Source of the DNA: Nepenthes gracilis
Lineage: Eukaryota; Streptophyta; Magnoliopsida; Caryophyllales; Nepenthaceae
Direction of reading: 5' to 3'
Length of the DNA: 64,000 nucleotides
Assembly (NCBI GenBank): GCA_033239525.1
Contig: BSYO01000002.1
Coordinates: forward strand, 29,184,068-29,248,067
Shown: positions 44,146-58,800 of the stretch, in pieces
How positions within the stretch are numbered: position 1 is the stretch's first letter
Layout: each line of letters begins with the position of its first letter
Translations under genes and position numbers: made by a program
Notes under the pieces: generated by a model
Told to the model about the DNA's origin: nothing
What the model saw: the letters and a program-made list of their open reading frames with translations, nothing else
Database searches by the model: none

Positions 44146-47100
44146 TTCTTAATTCTGATTATTTTAGAGAATGATTTATCATTTCTTTGTATAATTATAG
44201 AGTTTTCTTTTATAATTCTATATTTTTCTTTCATAATAAACCTATACTTTCTATAGAAACTTAATCATGGTAATTTTTAAATTATAAAATGCTCAATTTA
44301 CCAATTAAAGAAAAGAATTCAGCAAAATATATATAATTTAGCATGTGTGTAGAAATTTTAGAATATACAAGTTTAATTGCCTGTATTATTTAATTCATAT
44401 TAGTTATATATTTGATAATTTAAAACATGTGAAACATTATGTACGAATTTGAGTTATGTAAAGGGCAAAATTTAGCAAAAATGTAACAAAATTAGTAAGA
44501 TATATGATTTTCTACAATATTAGTTTATATATACTTCGCATGTAGAGAATTTATGTGCATTATCCAACTTATACGAAACATATATTACATTGTTTAAAAT
44601 ATGTGCATACTATTACACAAATTTAAGACATGTAGGAATAAAAAATTCAGCAAAATTCAATAAAAATCAACAACCGAGGGTTGTGCAAATTTTAGATTTA
44701 ATAATACATATGCAAGACAATTTTTCTTTGAAATTTATAAACACGCAAGCTGTAATTGTAGGTTCGAAACATACAATAGCAATATAAATGAAATTTATCA
44801 CATGTAAGGCCATTAAGTCATAAATTTAAGACATGCATATAGTTATGGAGCAATATTCAATACATATATGCACTATATTTAATTTAAATATAAGTTTTTA
44901 TTATTTTGCTTTATAAAATCATAAAAAATTGACATGTATGCTCAATATAAATATACTATCTTTGAAATTATAACTTGGATGTGTATTAAAATAAGAAATG
45001 CCTATGAAAATTAGAAATGAAGAACAATAATAGAAGGATAGTATAGAGTGCACTTATATTAACTTGATTTATTAAAATTCTAGCCTTAAATCACCAAATT
45101 TGAGCTTTATCAAGCTTTCTCTCTCTTCTCCTTAGCTCCCTCCCTCTCTTCTTTGAATTTTTCTATAGAAATGGCTGGAGATGAGCTCAAACACCCTTGT
45201 ATATAGGAGTGGCGCTTGTCTTCTCTCTCTTCTCCTTTGGTCTCTCCCTTCTCAAAATTTATCTGCAAAAATGACTGAAAATGAGCTTGAATATCTTTAT
45301 ATATAAGAGTGGCACTCAAGCACCACTCATGCACACATTAGATGACACGTTATTGGATAGGCACACTCAATTGCGGATCGGCTGTGAGCTTACTGTTTTT
45401 GGCACCTTAGGCGCGTGTCCAACCTCCATCAGGCGTCAATTCTCTTAACTCAATTCGGTCAAAATTTAACTTTTTGATCTAATTTTTCATATTATTTGAT
45501 TACAATTTTAAATATATTAAGTTAATTATCTAATATTAGTATTAATCAAATGCTCAACCGTTACACGAAGTTTGCTATAAATGCTAATGAATTTATTAGG
45601 TGGAAGCGGTTAAATAAGATAATATGAATAATTGAAGTTTGAATAATTATTGATATTTGTAATAAGCTGAGTTGGGATATTGATTGAAAAAGATCAAATT
45701 GGTATTACTAATAAATGAAGCACCCATAAGGGCTCCACTATTAGATTATGGTCTATGACTAGTAGACCGGCCTTAAAAGGCCTAAAAAGATTACATACTA
45801 AGCTTGAGGTGACATTTATGCCACGCAAATATCTAGTGATGCAAGTCTATTACATTGAGCAATTTAACTATAAGTAATAATTATGGCCGCGATCAGAAGA
45901 CATAATTGCCTCTTAGTTTTTATGGCTTTGGGTCTACCCCTTTTTGGAGGGCTATAAAAATTTGAGTAGAAAATAATTATAAATACACATCAATTATCAT
46001 ATTTTTCATAAATCTTTATAATTCACCCTTAGTCCCCTTTCTTTCACCCAAACACATATTTGGTAATTTTTTTTACTTAACCGGCATACTTAGTGTCATT
46101 TACAACAAAACTTAATAATTATTTGACATATGGCTTCATTAAATTGGATAGAATTAGGAACGCTTTATTCATTTTGGTAAATATTTGAGGGAGTGTAATA
46201 AAAATTGTTACAAAGTTATGTGTTATTTATAAAATAAAAATAAATATTATAGTAGCATAAAACCAAAGGAAAAGTAATTGATAGGGAGTAAAATGAAAAA
46301 CAAAAATAAGTTAAAGTTGTACTTCTTAAAAATATTTTCATAACTAGAATCCATATTATTGCAGTGAATCCAAATATTAAATAAATAAATAATTTTACAA
46401 TATATAAAATAAGTTATTAGACATTTATTAAACATTATTAAAGCATATATGTAATTTGAATTTTAACTTGAGTAATTTTGGAGTAAGTTCTCAAAATTAT
46501 CCTTTAATATTCAAATTAATAAATATTTTTATAAATGAGTTAGACAAAAAAATTATAGGTTTAATATTTGAGATAAAATTTTATGAAAAATAAGTATTAT
46601 CATGGGCATGCTTCCAAATAATACAATTTGTCGATTGAGTGCTTAAGGGACTATATCTTCTAGAGATCATGAGGATTAGTGGGTGATTACAATTTTCTCG
46701 CCTGGCTCGTTGTTTAGAAGCCTCGTCTTTTATGGTGGTAAGAGAGTTACTATTTGTTGCGACCTTTGGTTTGATAATAGTTTTTAATTCAAATAGTTAT
46801 TATTTATGATCTAATTAATGGACCAATTGTTATACATTTTGATAGGTAGTCATGTCACATATTTTTTATTATGAGGAAAAGATTGATTATGTAGGTAGTG
46901 GGCTGTGGTCAGATAAAATACAGATTGTTAATAAAATGATACCTAGCAGCTAGTAAGTAAATCAAATCTATTTTCTTCAAAGTTTTTTTTTAGTTTGATA
47001 TTATCTATTTATTATTACATAATATTGATATGATATCGCTGGGTTCAATTGCATGATAAGCTCTGCTCAGATATTTGGCTGCAATGATACATTGTGCCTA

Positions 47101-48599
47101 CCATCCACTGGGCATTGTCATTCTTAGGCTCCTAGCTGTCTAGGCTCTTGTGTGCTTGGTTGACTCCAACAACTCCTAAACCTCTCTTTAATTTTAGCCT
47201 TAATACTCCACTTTAGTTACACCCATCTCACCCAAAAGACAAAAAATTAAAAATAAAAAAGGTCACGTCACAATAAAAAAGAGATTTTTTGCCAAGTTTC
47301 TCTCACTTTGGATTCCCTCTCCCTCTCTCTTTCTCTAGTCCTGTCTGTCTCTTCACCTCTCATTCTCTAAGTTTTTGCTTTTCCTCATCTTCAAAAGTCT
47401 CACATGCCTCACCTCCCTTTCTCTATAAAAAATTAACGATGCAACAACCGAAACAGCACCATGTTTTGGAAAGTGATCTGCATTGACCATGGCATTAACC
47501 ACACCCGGAAGGTATTCCGGCGACACAAATTTGCAGCCAGAAGGCATCAACGTCCTCTGCCTTTACGGGTTAAAATTGGGATAATATATACGTTTTGATT
47601 AGGCCTATTTTAATAATTTATTATGACAAATAATTTTATTTTTAAATTGTCTCATATTAGATGCAAAATGATTAAAAATACACTATATGAAATGACCCGA
47701 GATAATCAATGATGTGGTAAAAAATAGGCAGAATGATTATTTTAAAATTTTAAAATTTATTTTAAGTATTATTTGATTTGGTATTTGTTTTTGTTAAAAT
47801 TAAACCGTTGAAAAAATATTTAAAAAAAAGTTAAGCTTTATTGCTTGAAAAATAGTTCAAACTTTTATATTTTTAATTTATAAAAAAAATTGTTAAAATA
47901 TTTAATTATATTACAATAAGGTAAGTCTTTTGATAGTATTTTTACAGATGAGATTCTTCTATTCTATGAATCTAATTAATGGGCCTATTTTTATTTAAAA
48001 TTTTGGAGGGACCCAACACTCAGAAAAAACAAGCTAATGGAAAATCGCACAATGGCCGTTCTATATAATCATCACCATGAGACGGACGGCGACGGCGAGG
48101 TTCTAACCGCCAATTCTCCGAAAATTTCCGTTTTGGCAGTCATCCGGCGCGGAGTTTCACGAACGGATTGTCGCGCGTGAGACGCAAACTCACAGCATGC
48201 ACCAGGTGTCAGTTGGCCATGCTGCATGAGCCTCGGACCAGTAGCATTTCTCCACACGCGCCACCCAGCGCGAGAAACAGTATGTCTACCTTTCGAGGGC
48301 AGAACCGTGTTTATACACATACGGCGACAATTAAAGAATCAGCACTCTTTTTCCCGAAGCAAGACGTCAGTCCCAATGCGAACCTCACACTTCACTACTA
48401 AGCTGTCTTCGACAAACGCTCGCGACCTGTGATCTCTGTATCTCTGCCGTTTATCTCACCGTCAGGTCAACATTTCACGGCACCCTTCTGATCTACGGAT
48501 AAAAACGTACGCCTCACTCAATCACGATCGGATGACTTGTACTGTATTTATCCCCCTTAAAAGTAATAAATTCAATTTTTGAAATTGTGGGGTATTTTT
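44146..48599. other. AT-rich intergenic DNA
   Basis: No gene is supported. 45115-45317 is a roughly 102-bp imperfect direct duplication (ttctctctcttctcctt... to atataagagtggc). 47300-47400 is CT-rich. 48060-48530 is G+C-richer and is probably the promoter region of the IQD gene. Confidence 0.5.
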
Positions 48600-48840
48600 T
48601 TTTCGGTGTTCAGTATGGAAAAGAGAGAAGCAGTGAGCTGAGAAAATCATGAGAATGTACCCATTGCCTTAATTTGCAAGCTCAGTCTCTAGGCAGTACC
48701 CCCTCGCTCGCTCTCTACATGTTCCTTTTATGCTGTTGATGGTGCAAAATAGTTGCTATGAAATTTCTTATTCGCTTAATTTGAACAATTGTGAATACAG
48801 GAATGCTGGATTCGGGGTTTAGGAGGATTACATTTGTGTG
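48600..48840 (+). other. Possible non-coding leader exon of the IQD gene
   Basis: A leader-like, CT-containing stretch ends exactly at a consensus donor, GTAAGT, at 48841. An upstream CAG at 48800 could also divide it. No coding frame is evident. The first coding exon of the IQD gene at 55824 is preceded by acceptor-like CAG sites at 55793 and 55806, so a leader intron of about 7 kb is plausible. Transcript data are needed to confirm this. Confidence 0.35.
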
Positions 48841-51800
48841 GTAAGTCCCAGATCTGCATCTGCTAGAGATTTGTACCTTAGACAAGGTATTCGTCTTACT
48901 CATTGCTGGGGCTCTGTGTAATTTTGTTATCTTGCTTTATTTGAAGCAGATCTTAGTGGGTTTTGCTTGGTTTTGGTGATTTGTAGATTGTTATCTTACA
49001 TTGAGTTTGTGCAATTTTTTTGAAGAAGAAATATTAATTGGCGAAAATGGGTTTTGATTTTAAGATTACAGCTGACTTGGATGAGCATTTTAAGTGGTGT
49101 GAAGGACAAAGCATTGGCGTCATTTTTGCTCGCTATGATCACTTTTACTAGATTTGTGTTTTTTCTCCAGAGGATTTTGAGTTTTAAACCAACGATATGT
49201 AGTACGTACTTAACCTATAAATCCCCGAACCGGGTGTTGTCAAGGATCTTGTGTAATTTTCTGATCCCAGTGCCTTACGGCCGATGTGCCAGTGCTCAAG
49301 GGCGTGCACACCCTCTAAAAAATTGAGGGGTTCCTTTTTTGGCTTCCTTGTGTTCCTTTTATGAGGGCGGTCAATGTTATAGTACCCTAGCTGGTATCAA
49401 TTTGGATGTGGGCATTTGATCTTCTCCCAGCAGTTCTAGTAGGCTGAGCGCATACGAAAGACCTCCATTGTGGTGGATGTTATGCCACTTTACATATCAT
49501 TGGGTGAGATCGACAGTTGTTAGACTTATATTCTCAAAGAAGGATCAGCGGTAAAGGATTTGAAGAAAACCATTGAGCATGGGAAGTTCAAAAAATACAA
49601 TAAATCAAAGGATAATCATAGATTTACGGAGATTCCCAAGATCCTGGTTGAATACTGGATTCCTTTTAGATAAAATGTACTCTTGATCAAAGTGTAACAC
49701 AAATGGGAAACAATCACTTTTCCCTACTCAAGTGCAGGAGTTCAGAAACATTTTGTAGGATTTCTCTATGCTCTTCTTATTCTCATCATTTTTTATTTCT
49801 CTCAACTTCTTCCTCAAAATGGAAGTTATCGATATAATGATATTGAAGAGTCATGGAGGTTATCGTTGATAGCCACCCATCATCTAATATGGGGAGTTAG
49901 TTCCTACCACTCAAGTGGAGGTAACCACCCTTTGACCAACTACCAGGTTAGGCCGACCCATCATGGGTGTCCTCATAGTTCACTTAAATCCAACATGACT
50001 TGTGGCATGTGGCAACAATCTCCTGATCAAATGGCTTCTTAAATTTCGGTTTTTGGTAATGGCTTGCCAAATTTCATGCTGGAGAAAAGAAGGTTAAGGA
50101 AGGTATTATATTCATAAGATAGATAATCAAGGATTGATGACTCTCCATCTAGGAACAGTTACAGCATTTGTCTTTGGAGTCATGCTGAAATGGGTTGGGA
50201 ATATTTCACATCATAATTCTTTTGACATTGGAAGAACTCTTCAATTCCGTTGGCATGATCGCTAGTTAGCTGATGGTTCTCTTAAGGATTAACTCTTTAA
50301 TTTATTTGCCAATTATTAGGAGGTATCTTGCAGAAAGATTTGATGGCAGTGTGGTATAGGGTAACATCTAAATGTGCCATGTTTCATGGGATGTTGTGAA
50401 GTGTATGGTGGAATTAATCTCTTATTTTTTCAGTAGGATTACTTAACGACAATTTTATTTGTTGAGTATTTTAGTTCATGATTTAAAATTTACAAGAATT
50501 TTTTATTGGCTTAACAAATATTTTCATAATTATTTTAAATCTTTTGCTTCATTGTTTATTATTTATTATTTTTGCTGTTATTTTAATATTGTGGAACTCC
50601 TAGAAATGGCTTATTTGGTGATACCTTGTCAACAGTAAGTTAGCTGTTTGTGTGATCCTATAGTTTTTCTGTTTTTGAGCATGGTGGGATAGTTATCTTC
50701 CTGGTTCATGGCACTAAAAGTGTTTATTGGTTACAAATACTGTCGACTGTAAAGATGGTGAAGTTGCTCTACACAAATTGAACACATTCCTAAACCAACT
50801 CTCTCTCTCTCTCTGTGCATGCATTTTAGATGTTGGTATCAGTACGAAGGAACCACTGTATTCCACCTCCATCCCTGCCTTAAGCTCCTCAAGAGGCCTT
50901 CAAATTGACATGCATTTCTTAACGAGGGTTGGTAAGGCAAATATATGCTGCTGTGGGTTTTACAAGCTTTGCGTCAAAAAACTTTTTGTTAATTTTTTCC
51001 AGTAATTGCAACACTATTGAGCATTGGCAACCTTTGGTTCTGGGATCATTTTAGCTGCACATAAATGATTTTCTGATTTCCATATCTTTGGAGAGAAGCC
51101 CATGTCTTACTCGATCCTTCACAGTAGGGATGGGAACCAGTTTTTCACAAAAAGCCTTTTTACGGGTTCAGTAGTTAGCATGCAATTGTCAGGTCCCATC
51201 ATTTTTCTTGACTGATCAGTAATACTGATAATGAGAATAGGCTTCTGCTCAATCATGTTAACCAATTCCTTAACATATCTTCCGCAAGTCTCTCAATCCC
51301 TTCTTTCTGGAAATTGGTGTATCAGTAAGGTGGAATGTTCACCAGTTTGGATTTGCCTTCAGCATGATCCGGTGATCAAAGTGATACACCGGCAATAGAG
51401 TTGTAGGCATCTTGAGAACTTTCCGATGGTACTTGACAATCTGTCAAATCATTACTAGTAGCTGCGGTAATTCTGCCTCCCACCCTTCTGGCCTGCTTAT
51501 CACCTTTTGATTGGTCTCATTCCTGTCACCAGTACAGCAAATCACTGGTGTCCCCTTTTGCAGAGTTTCTCCAGCATATTGATCTCATACGGATTGATCT
51601 TGTTTGATGATAGTTTTGTCCATGTCCTCTTCTTACCCTTGGGCTTGAACCCCTTGCTTAGCATTGCATTTCATCATCTTATTCCCAAGGCTCTTTAACC
51701 AAGCATTACAGAGCACCACCTCCAGCCCGGCTAATGGAAGAACATGTAGGCCTACAATTGGCGCTCCTTGCGTGTTCATCCTCACTACTGGTACTACCTC

Positions 51801-54800
51801 CTTGACTTTAGTTTCTCCCCATTTGCCTCTTCCTCGTCATCATCCAACTTGGCCTTCCCTAGTTCATCCTGTTCACCAAAGCCCTCGGTCTCCACACTCA
51901 TAATCTTCTTCATCATTGAGTTTGGCTAAAACAAGCACTTGTCCTTGTTTGCATCTATGATCCTTGTCCCCCTTCTCACCACATTTAATCCACAACCACA
52001 TGTTGATTGCTTCATGTACTTCCTCTCTAGACAAATTCTTTACTTTCGAATGCTTCTATTTCTCTCGGCCCTTCACAATCTCTTTCTCTTTCCAAGGTGT
52101 CTCTATTTGCATGCATGGAATGAAATATCGATATGAGTCACCTAATATCAATATTTCCTAATACCAAGAAAATTGCTTTGTCTCTGTTTCGCCAAATAAT
52201 CAAAGTATCGCTTGATAAACTTGTTATATTCTGATATTTGATTGATATATCGATCGATATTTATTTGGTGACTTTTAATTCACCAAAAAACTTTGTTGTT
52301 GATACAAATATATCCCTCGATATAACTGTTATCATAGATACCACTGACACCAATATTTTCATCAATAGTTCAGTGGTCTTGGAGAGGGTATTCTCTTTCA
52401 TTTTCTTTTTTGGCAAAGTATCTCTTTTTGATAACCTCATCCATTCTCATTGTCCTTGGCAAACATTGGGGCTTCTTTAGCTTAATTTCACGGGTTGTCA
52501 AAGAGCATAGAGGTGCTTCTCACATTTAGGACAAGCTCAAAAAAAACCGAGATAAGCGACACCACGTGAGGTAAAACCAAAAAATGATAAAAGAGTGACT
52601 AATCTTGAGAACTCTAGGTGTGAGTATTGGGGAGATTCTCCATACTCTTTATAATCAAACTTCTATAGTGAAGTAAGTTTTGTTTAAAACTCTTGTATCT
52701 CTATATACTTGGAGTGGGAATAGTGTAGAAATGATGAATTGTCTACATCAATGGGGTGTGCTAGGAAAGTGCTGCGTTATATGGAAAGTGCCATCCTGTG
52801 ATAGTTGGTATAAGAGCAAAAATTCACAAACAAAGCTACTTGGGATAGTTACTTTAAGGTCGAGCTGAAGGGAGCTATCTCACATCTACATCGAGGGGCA
52901 AGCATCACATCTAATCTTTTAAGTATCTAGAGTTTAAAAGTATGATTTCATCATAACTTTGTAGTTGCAATGCTCAAATCTAGGGATTATCATGCAAACA
53001 AATAACAACATTAAGTCTGATAACTATAAATACCTTTTGATGATAACAAATAAGAGTGTATAAAACAATAGCCCAGTGCACCTGGTACACTTGGCTTACA
53101 GGGAACACTACTCATAATTCAGGTATGCTAGGCTTGTAGTTGTCAAGTGTTTGCATAAACTCCAAGATAACTGAAAGGATACCTAATTTGGTTTCTATGC
53201 CTACTATTATATCCAACTAAAACTCTAATGATGCCACTATCCCAATTCATAGTTGCTGCTTGATATTATTATAACAATTCCCTTAATGAAAAAGAGATGC
53301 TAAGTCACCACATACTTCATGACGTTGCTCGTTTTAGGAGTAACCACTTTACTCGATAACAGTCAGATCAACATATAGATCCTCTGGAGCCAGTAGTTTG
53401 CCCATGTAGTTCGGCAGTGCTGAGGTCCTTGAGGCTTGAGGGTTCAGTATTGCTGGGTTTGGTCTTGACTGTGGACCTCGCTTCTGTGGTTCTCTTTCGT
53501 TGAGCACCTAGTAGTTAGGCTATGAGAGGTTCGACACTTTGTGACATCCTTCCCTTGGTTGTTCCATGTAGTCCGGCCTGGTCTCGAATGCCTTGATACT
53601 TTCTGTCTGACCATGGTTTCAAAGCTTGGTTATAGATTTAACTGAAAATAATGTAGTAGATGGAGAATGAGAAAAAGGAAAACTAGTAAAAATCAAGAGA
53701 GAGAGAGATAAAAGTTACTAAAATTGCCTAGATGTTTCTGCAAAACAGAAGCAAGCTGGACAAAAAAAAAAAAAAGAAGTGACTTCAACTGGATTATAGG
53801 GCTACTTGTTATTTGGTAAATCAAGGACCAAAGTAAGGGCTGTGATAGAGAGTGGGGATTTTGGAGCCTGGCCAATGTTATACTCAGGATTTCTATGATG
53901 CAATTAGATGTTTCACAGATTCAATCATGTTATCCTTTCATGTTCTTCATCGATCATCTCAGAATGGATATATTGTACTATATCAATTGCTATTTGCTCC
54001 ATTTTCTTGAAAGCAAGAGTACAATGATCACGTACAATGATCACTTAGACAAAAATAATCAAGGAATTGCTCATGATGAAAAAATAGTAGTATAGAAGGG
54101 TGAGTTTTGATGCAGTGGTAAGTATGTTTTATTATGGCTTGAGGTCACGTGTTCAAAGTATAGATACATAGCTTCTATGTGCTAGGGAGAGGTTGTATAC
54201 TTTGATCCTCCTTGTCTGCACCGAGACACAGCCACTGCTTCGCAGGTGAACAGTATGCTGTGAAGAACAACGGAACCCCTGTTTTGATTTTGTGTTTGGC
54301 AGCTTCCATTTCTCCAAAATTCGAGTCATTCTCGAACATTTGGTATACAAGACTTATCAAAATCATCGTACATGATCATTATACAACTATTAGAACAAAA
54401 TTTATGCATCAAACATTACAATTCAATCCTCAATTTCATGGATTTTTCCAAACACCTTTTTTTGCACAACATTTGGATTTTTCTCAAATTTGATCACATG
54501 ATGAAGATTTGACATAAACGGCTGATCATTCAAGATATTAGAGAGGTATTATTAGACCATGGAATAACAAGAAGATTAAAGAATTTCTTACAGATTAATG
54601 TGTATTAAGCCATTTCCTTCTTTATTTCTATGGTTTCCTTTTCTTTGGGTTTCCTTATTTGAGTTCATGGTACACACTATGTTTTCACCCTCCAAAATTT
54701 ATAGACAACTAATTTAAGTTGCCATTGACGTGTTTGGAGCCTTTTGATTGGTCTAATCGCATGTTCGATTGTCCAATTTCCATCAAATAGCAGCGAATCC

Positions 54801-55823
54801 CTGTTTTTCTGTGTTCTTGACTGCCTCCACCAATTCACCCAATTTTTAAATGTTCATCTCCGAGTCAGTTATTTGGTAATATTAAAATGTAATCTTATCT
54901 AAAGATTAAGTTAATTGCTCAATTAAGTCTAAATTAGGCTTCAATTTGGAGAATTTCGAGCTAGGGTTTTGTGTTTTTTCAAAATTGAATTTAACTTAAT
55001 TCATCCTAATTAGGGGATAATTAGGCCTTAATTTTAACTTATAATTATTCCATAACTATATTCAATTTATATTTATTAAAAGATCTAATTTATTTGATCA
55101 ATTGGTATTTTAATTCAATCTTAATAATCTAGTCCTTTCTAAAGTTCATGATATTATTTCAGAATAGTAAGTTATACTAAATAATCCTTAAATTAATCAA
55201 TATTTCTACTAAAGATATTTGTATCTTTAATAGGTCCTAAAAGTATCCCCTATATATACTGATTGGTTACCCAAATTCACATATTGATATAATGTAATTT
55301 TCTGAACAAAAAATCTGAAACGTTAGACTAGTAGTTTGTGAATGTCAGAAAGAATCAATTAGAACATTCCCAAGTCAAAATTAGTAATTTTTTCTTCCTT
55401 TTGGAAATGAGCTTCTTACTTGGTCTTTTGTTGATTTTAATATCTTAGAAGATATGGAGAAAGATTTCTTATGTGGTTGATGGTGCTTAAATGAAGAGAG
55501 AAAATGAAAAGGTTTTAATGAAAGTAGTGTTCTTGAATTTCGGGAGGAATAAGTGATGGCTCAACCCTCCTTGTTGCATGTTCTTCCTGTGAGGAACCCC
55601 ATCCCTGAAAAGGGGGAAAAAGAATAGGGGAAAAAGTGCCCCCATCCTCTAGTATTACTCTAAACTATATTTGCTGTTAGAGTAGAACATTTATGGTGTT
55701 AAATGATTTGTCTGGATGTTTTGCTTTATAAAAACAGATATCTTATGTTAGTATGATGTCTAATGCGCTAAAATGAAATGCAGGTGCTGAAGATTTTGTC
55801 TTGCAGTTTCTGTTGTTGCTGCA
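48841..55823 (+). other. Presumed leader intron of the IQD gene
   Basis: Apart from the antisense gypsy fragment, this 7 kb has no gene I can support. 49430-50030 and 53300-53650 have balanced composition and may be further repeat fragments. A CT microsatellite lies near 50803. If the leader exon is wrong, this is simply intergenic. Confidence 0.4.
51060..52030 (-). pseudogene. Antisense Ty3/gypsy gag-pol fragment
   Basis: Minus-strand reading in shifting frames gives, in element order: a CCHC-knuckle region (LSREEVHEAI then KCGEKGDKDHRCK, about 52009-51930) with the first Cys lost; a protease end (LHVLPLAGLEVVLCNAWL, near 51750-51700); and an RT start (YTNFQKEGIERLAEDML near 51310-51250, SRSLFSLSVLL near 51240, VKKNDGT near 51210, and KLVPIPTV near 51140). 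The order and words fit a chromovirus-like gypsy. It is different from the element at 1-8.9 kb. It is dead, and lies in the presumed IQD leader intron. Confidence 0.75.
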
Positions 55824-58800
55824 ATGGGCAAATCACCGGCAAAATGGATCAAGACTGTACTTTTTGGGAAGAAAATATCCAAGTCTACCTATGTCAAAGG
55901 GAAAGAGGTACTGTTAGACTTGCTTGATGTCATATGGAAATCATAGAGACTACATTATATAAAAATCATGCCAGCGATTATGGAATCAAATGCATGGAGT
56001 GATACTTTTTGGTTCCTTGTTAACTTATTTTGTCGTGACTGAGAGATATGTTGAATATAGCAAATAGGTCTACATTTATTGTGCCTGTATAAGTTAGGGT
56101 GACAAATTCTGTCATCTAGATGATGGCTTTAAGCAAGCAAATGGGTTTACTGCAATTAAAAGTATATGCATTGAATGGGGTCAATAAGTGAATAGTTTCT
56201 GGAATTGATAAGCGATATAGAGAAAGATTATTTGGCACTAGTTCAGATATTATTTGACTTGATAGAATTATACCTATATATTTATTTTTGTGCTTGTACT
56301 TTGACTAACTCAGTTGTTGGTAGTTGTTTGGATAAAATATACATATGATATTGGGTCTTGTGCATACTGAAAAAATTGTATGAATTTTTAATAAGAAATC
56401 CACCAGTCTTTGATTGAGATAGAATATTCAAGTTGTTTGTATGTATTGGACTTGAGTAATAAAAGACCGGTCAATTGCAAAAATTGCTTTACAAACAATT
56501 TGGAGTCCAACAGAATACATAATAAAAATTAAGAATTATATGAGCTAATGATTTAATTGGTTATTTTATTCCAAGCTGGTTGGCTTATGTGGAATATAAT
56601 GTGGTAGACTAATAGAGAATATATTAATTATATGTAAAGGAACTACACATTTAATCTTCTTTTCTAGGGGCTCTATTGTAATATGTTGATGGATATGATT
56701 ATAATTTATAGAAGCCTAACAATTAGATTTTATGATTATAGCAGAGTTATTGAAAAATAAATTTTCGGTTTTAATCATACCACCTAGAATTGATATCTCA
56801 AAGGATCCTATATCACACCATATAGCCTAACGTTTCTTTAAGGATATAAATATAGTCTTGTGTTGGCTGTCATGACAGTTCACTTTTTTACAGATTTCAT
56901 GCCAAGTAATTTTTAGAAAGAGAAAGTGGCAAAGAAACAAATAGGGAATTTGAGAAATTCTTTAAAGGTTGTGAGACGTGAATCCATTAGGAGGCAACAC
57001 GCTTGGGTTGCTCAGTTGTGAGACTGGGAAGACAATTTTGAAATTTACAAAATTGTTATTGTGAATTTAATTCTTCATGAACTAATGATTGACGATGTCT
57101 AATCTATACTATCATTTCTTATTTGTATATTGTTGCATAAGCAAGTTGTCTAATTCTGATTAATACTGCAAATTCTGATTAATATTGCTGTCATATTTGT
57201 AGAAGCCTGCAAATGAGAAAGAGGTGCGTGTTCATGTGAAGGCACCTGAAGCTGTTCCTGCTGTGAACCCTCTGGTGATTTCAAGTGTTGTATCAGCTGA
57301 CACAGAGGGAAGAAATTTGGGATCTGAGAACCGGGAACCTTTGGTTGGCCAGCAGGATGGAATGATGCCAGTTTCTGGAAATAAAAGTGGTGTTGTGGGA
57401 CAGACACCCAAGTTAGACGCAACAACTGATGCTGAGAGAATTAGGAAAGAAACTGCTGCCACAAAGGCACAGGCTGCTTTTAGGGGTTATCTGGTATGTT
57501 TCGTTTGCAAAGTGCATGCTACACTGATAAATATAATACTTACATGTATGTTGAATCTTACATTATGATATTCCCAACTGGGTTTATGTGTATCTATTGC
57601 CACTTCTTTGACAGATTTCATTTTCTGGCTACAATTGATGCTTTTGTGTATCCAATAAAGCTGAGTATGTCATCCTCACTGTCATTTTATGCGTGGCCTT
57701 CTGTCTGTTGCAAATGAAGCTTTTTTTAGTCAATAATGAAACTTTGATAATGGCACCATTGTTGTTATGTAGTTTAGTTAGATTGTCTTGCTGTGTGTAT
57801 TGATTTGTAGGTCCATTTAAATTTTCAATAATACCAATTTCCTGAGTTAGGGATCTTTCTAGATGAGTACTGTACTATCACTGCCAGGTTTCTTCTTTAG
57901 GTTCTGATTCTCCCTCGTACAGTAAATTTTGTGGACTTGTGCTTTGTAGATGTGAACTGCGTTTATAGCTGCCTGTATCATTTTACATGTGTGGATGCCA
58001 TCATTGATGTTCTGGGAAGCAGCTTCTTCTGTCCTGTTTCCCACAAGCAAAACTTGAATTACTGTGTTGTTCCTGTGTAATAATTGATGTTGACTTATTT
58101 TGCTTTGTTTGTTCCCTCATCCTCTAGCTGTCTGGTCACTTTGAACCTTGTCAAAAAGCGGCAGAAAGGGTTATATGAAACATGAGTGATGCATTTGTTT
58201 TCCAACTTCTATCCTTTTCCCTTTTTGCATTATACTGATGTTTGAAACTGTACTGAACTGATTTAAGCATATCATGTGAAGGCTCGTCGTGCATTCAAGG
58301 CTCTTAAAGGCATCATAAGGCTTCAGGCACTTATTCGTGGGCACTTGGTGAGGAGACAAGCTGTTGCAACATTATACTGTGTGATAGGCATTGTAAAGTT
58401 ACAAGCGATTGTCCGTGGGTCTCGGATTAGATGTTCTGGTACAGGCCTTGAAGTGCAGAAAGTGTGTGCTTTGGTGAAGCCTCAGGTAGCTCCCTAAAGA
58501 CACTGAATCTATGCTAGTTGTAGCTTTTCTTGGCCGTATATAAACATCTACTGCTGCTATCTCCTATCTTCTATCTGCATTTTACAAGAACTGTAGTCTC
58601 TTCATAAAACATCTTTGTAGAAACTATGTTGCTTTTTCAGTTAACTTGCTAGGCTACACCGACTAAAGCCTTTGGTCGTGTTGATTGATTTGGCATACAC
58701 TCCAATTGATTGAATGGTCCTGAGGGTTTTTACTGCTTAAGTTAATGGTGTAGAATCTGGTTGTATTGGTCAGCTGAGCTAATGCTTACCACTTAATAGA

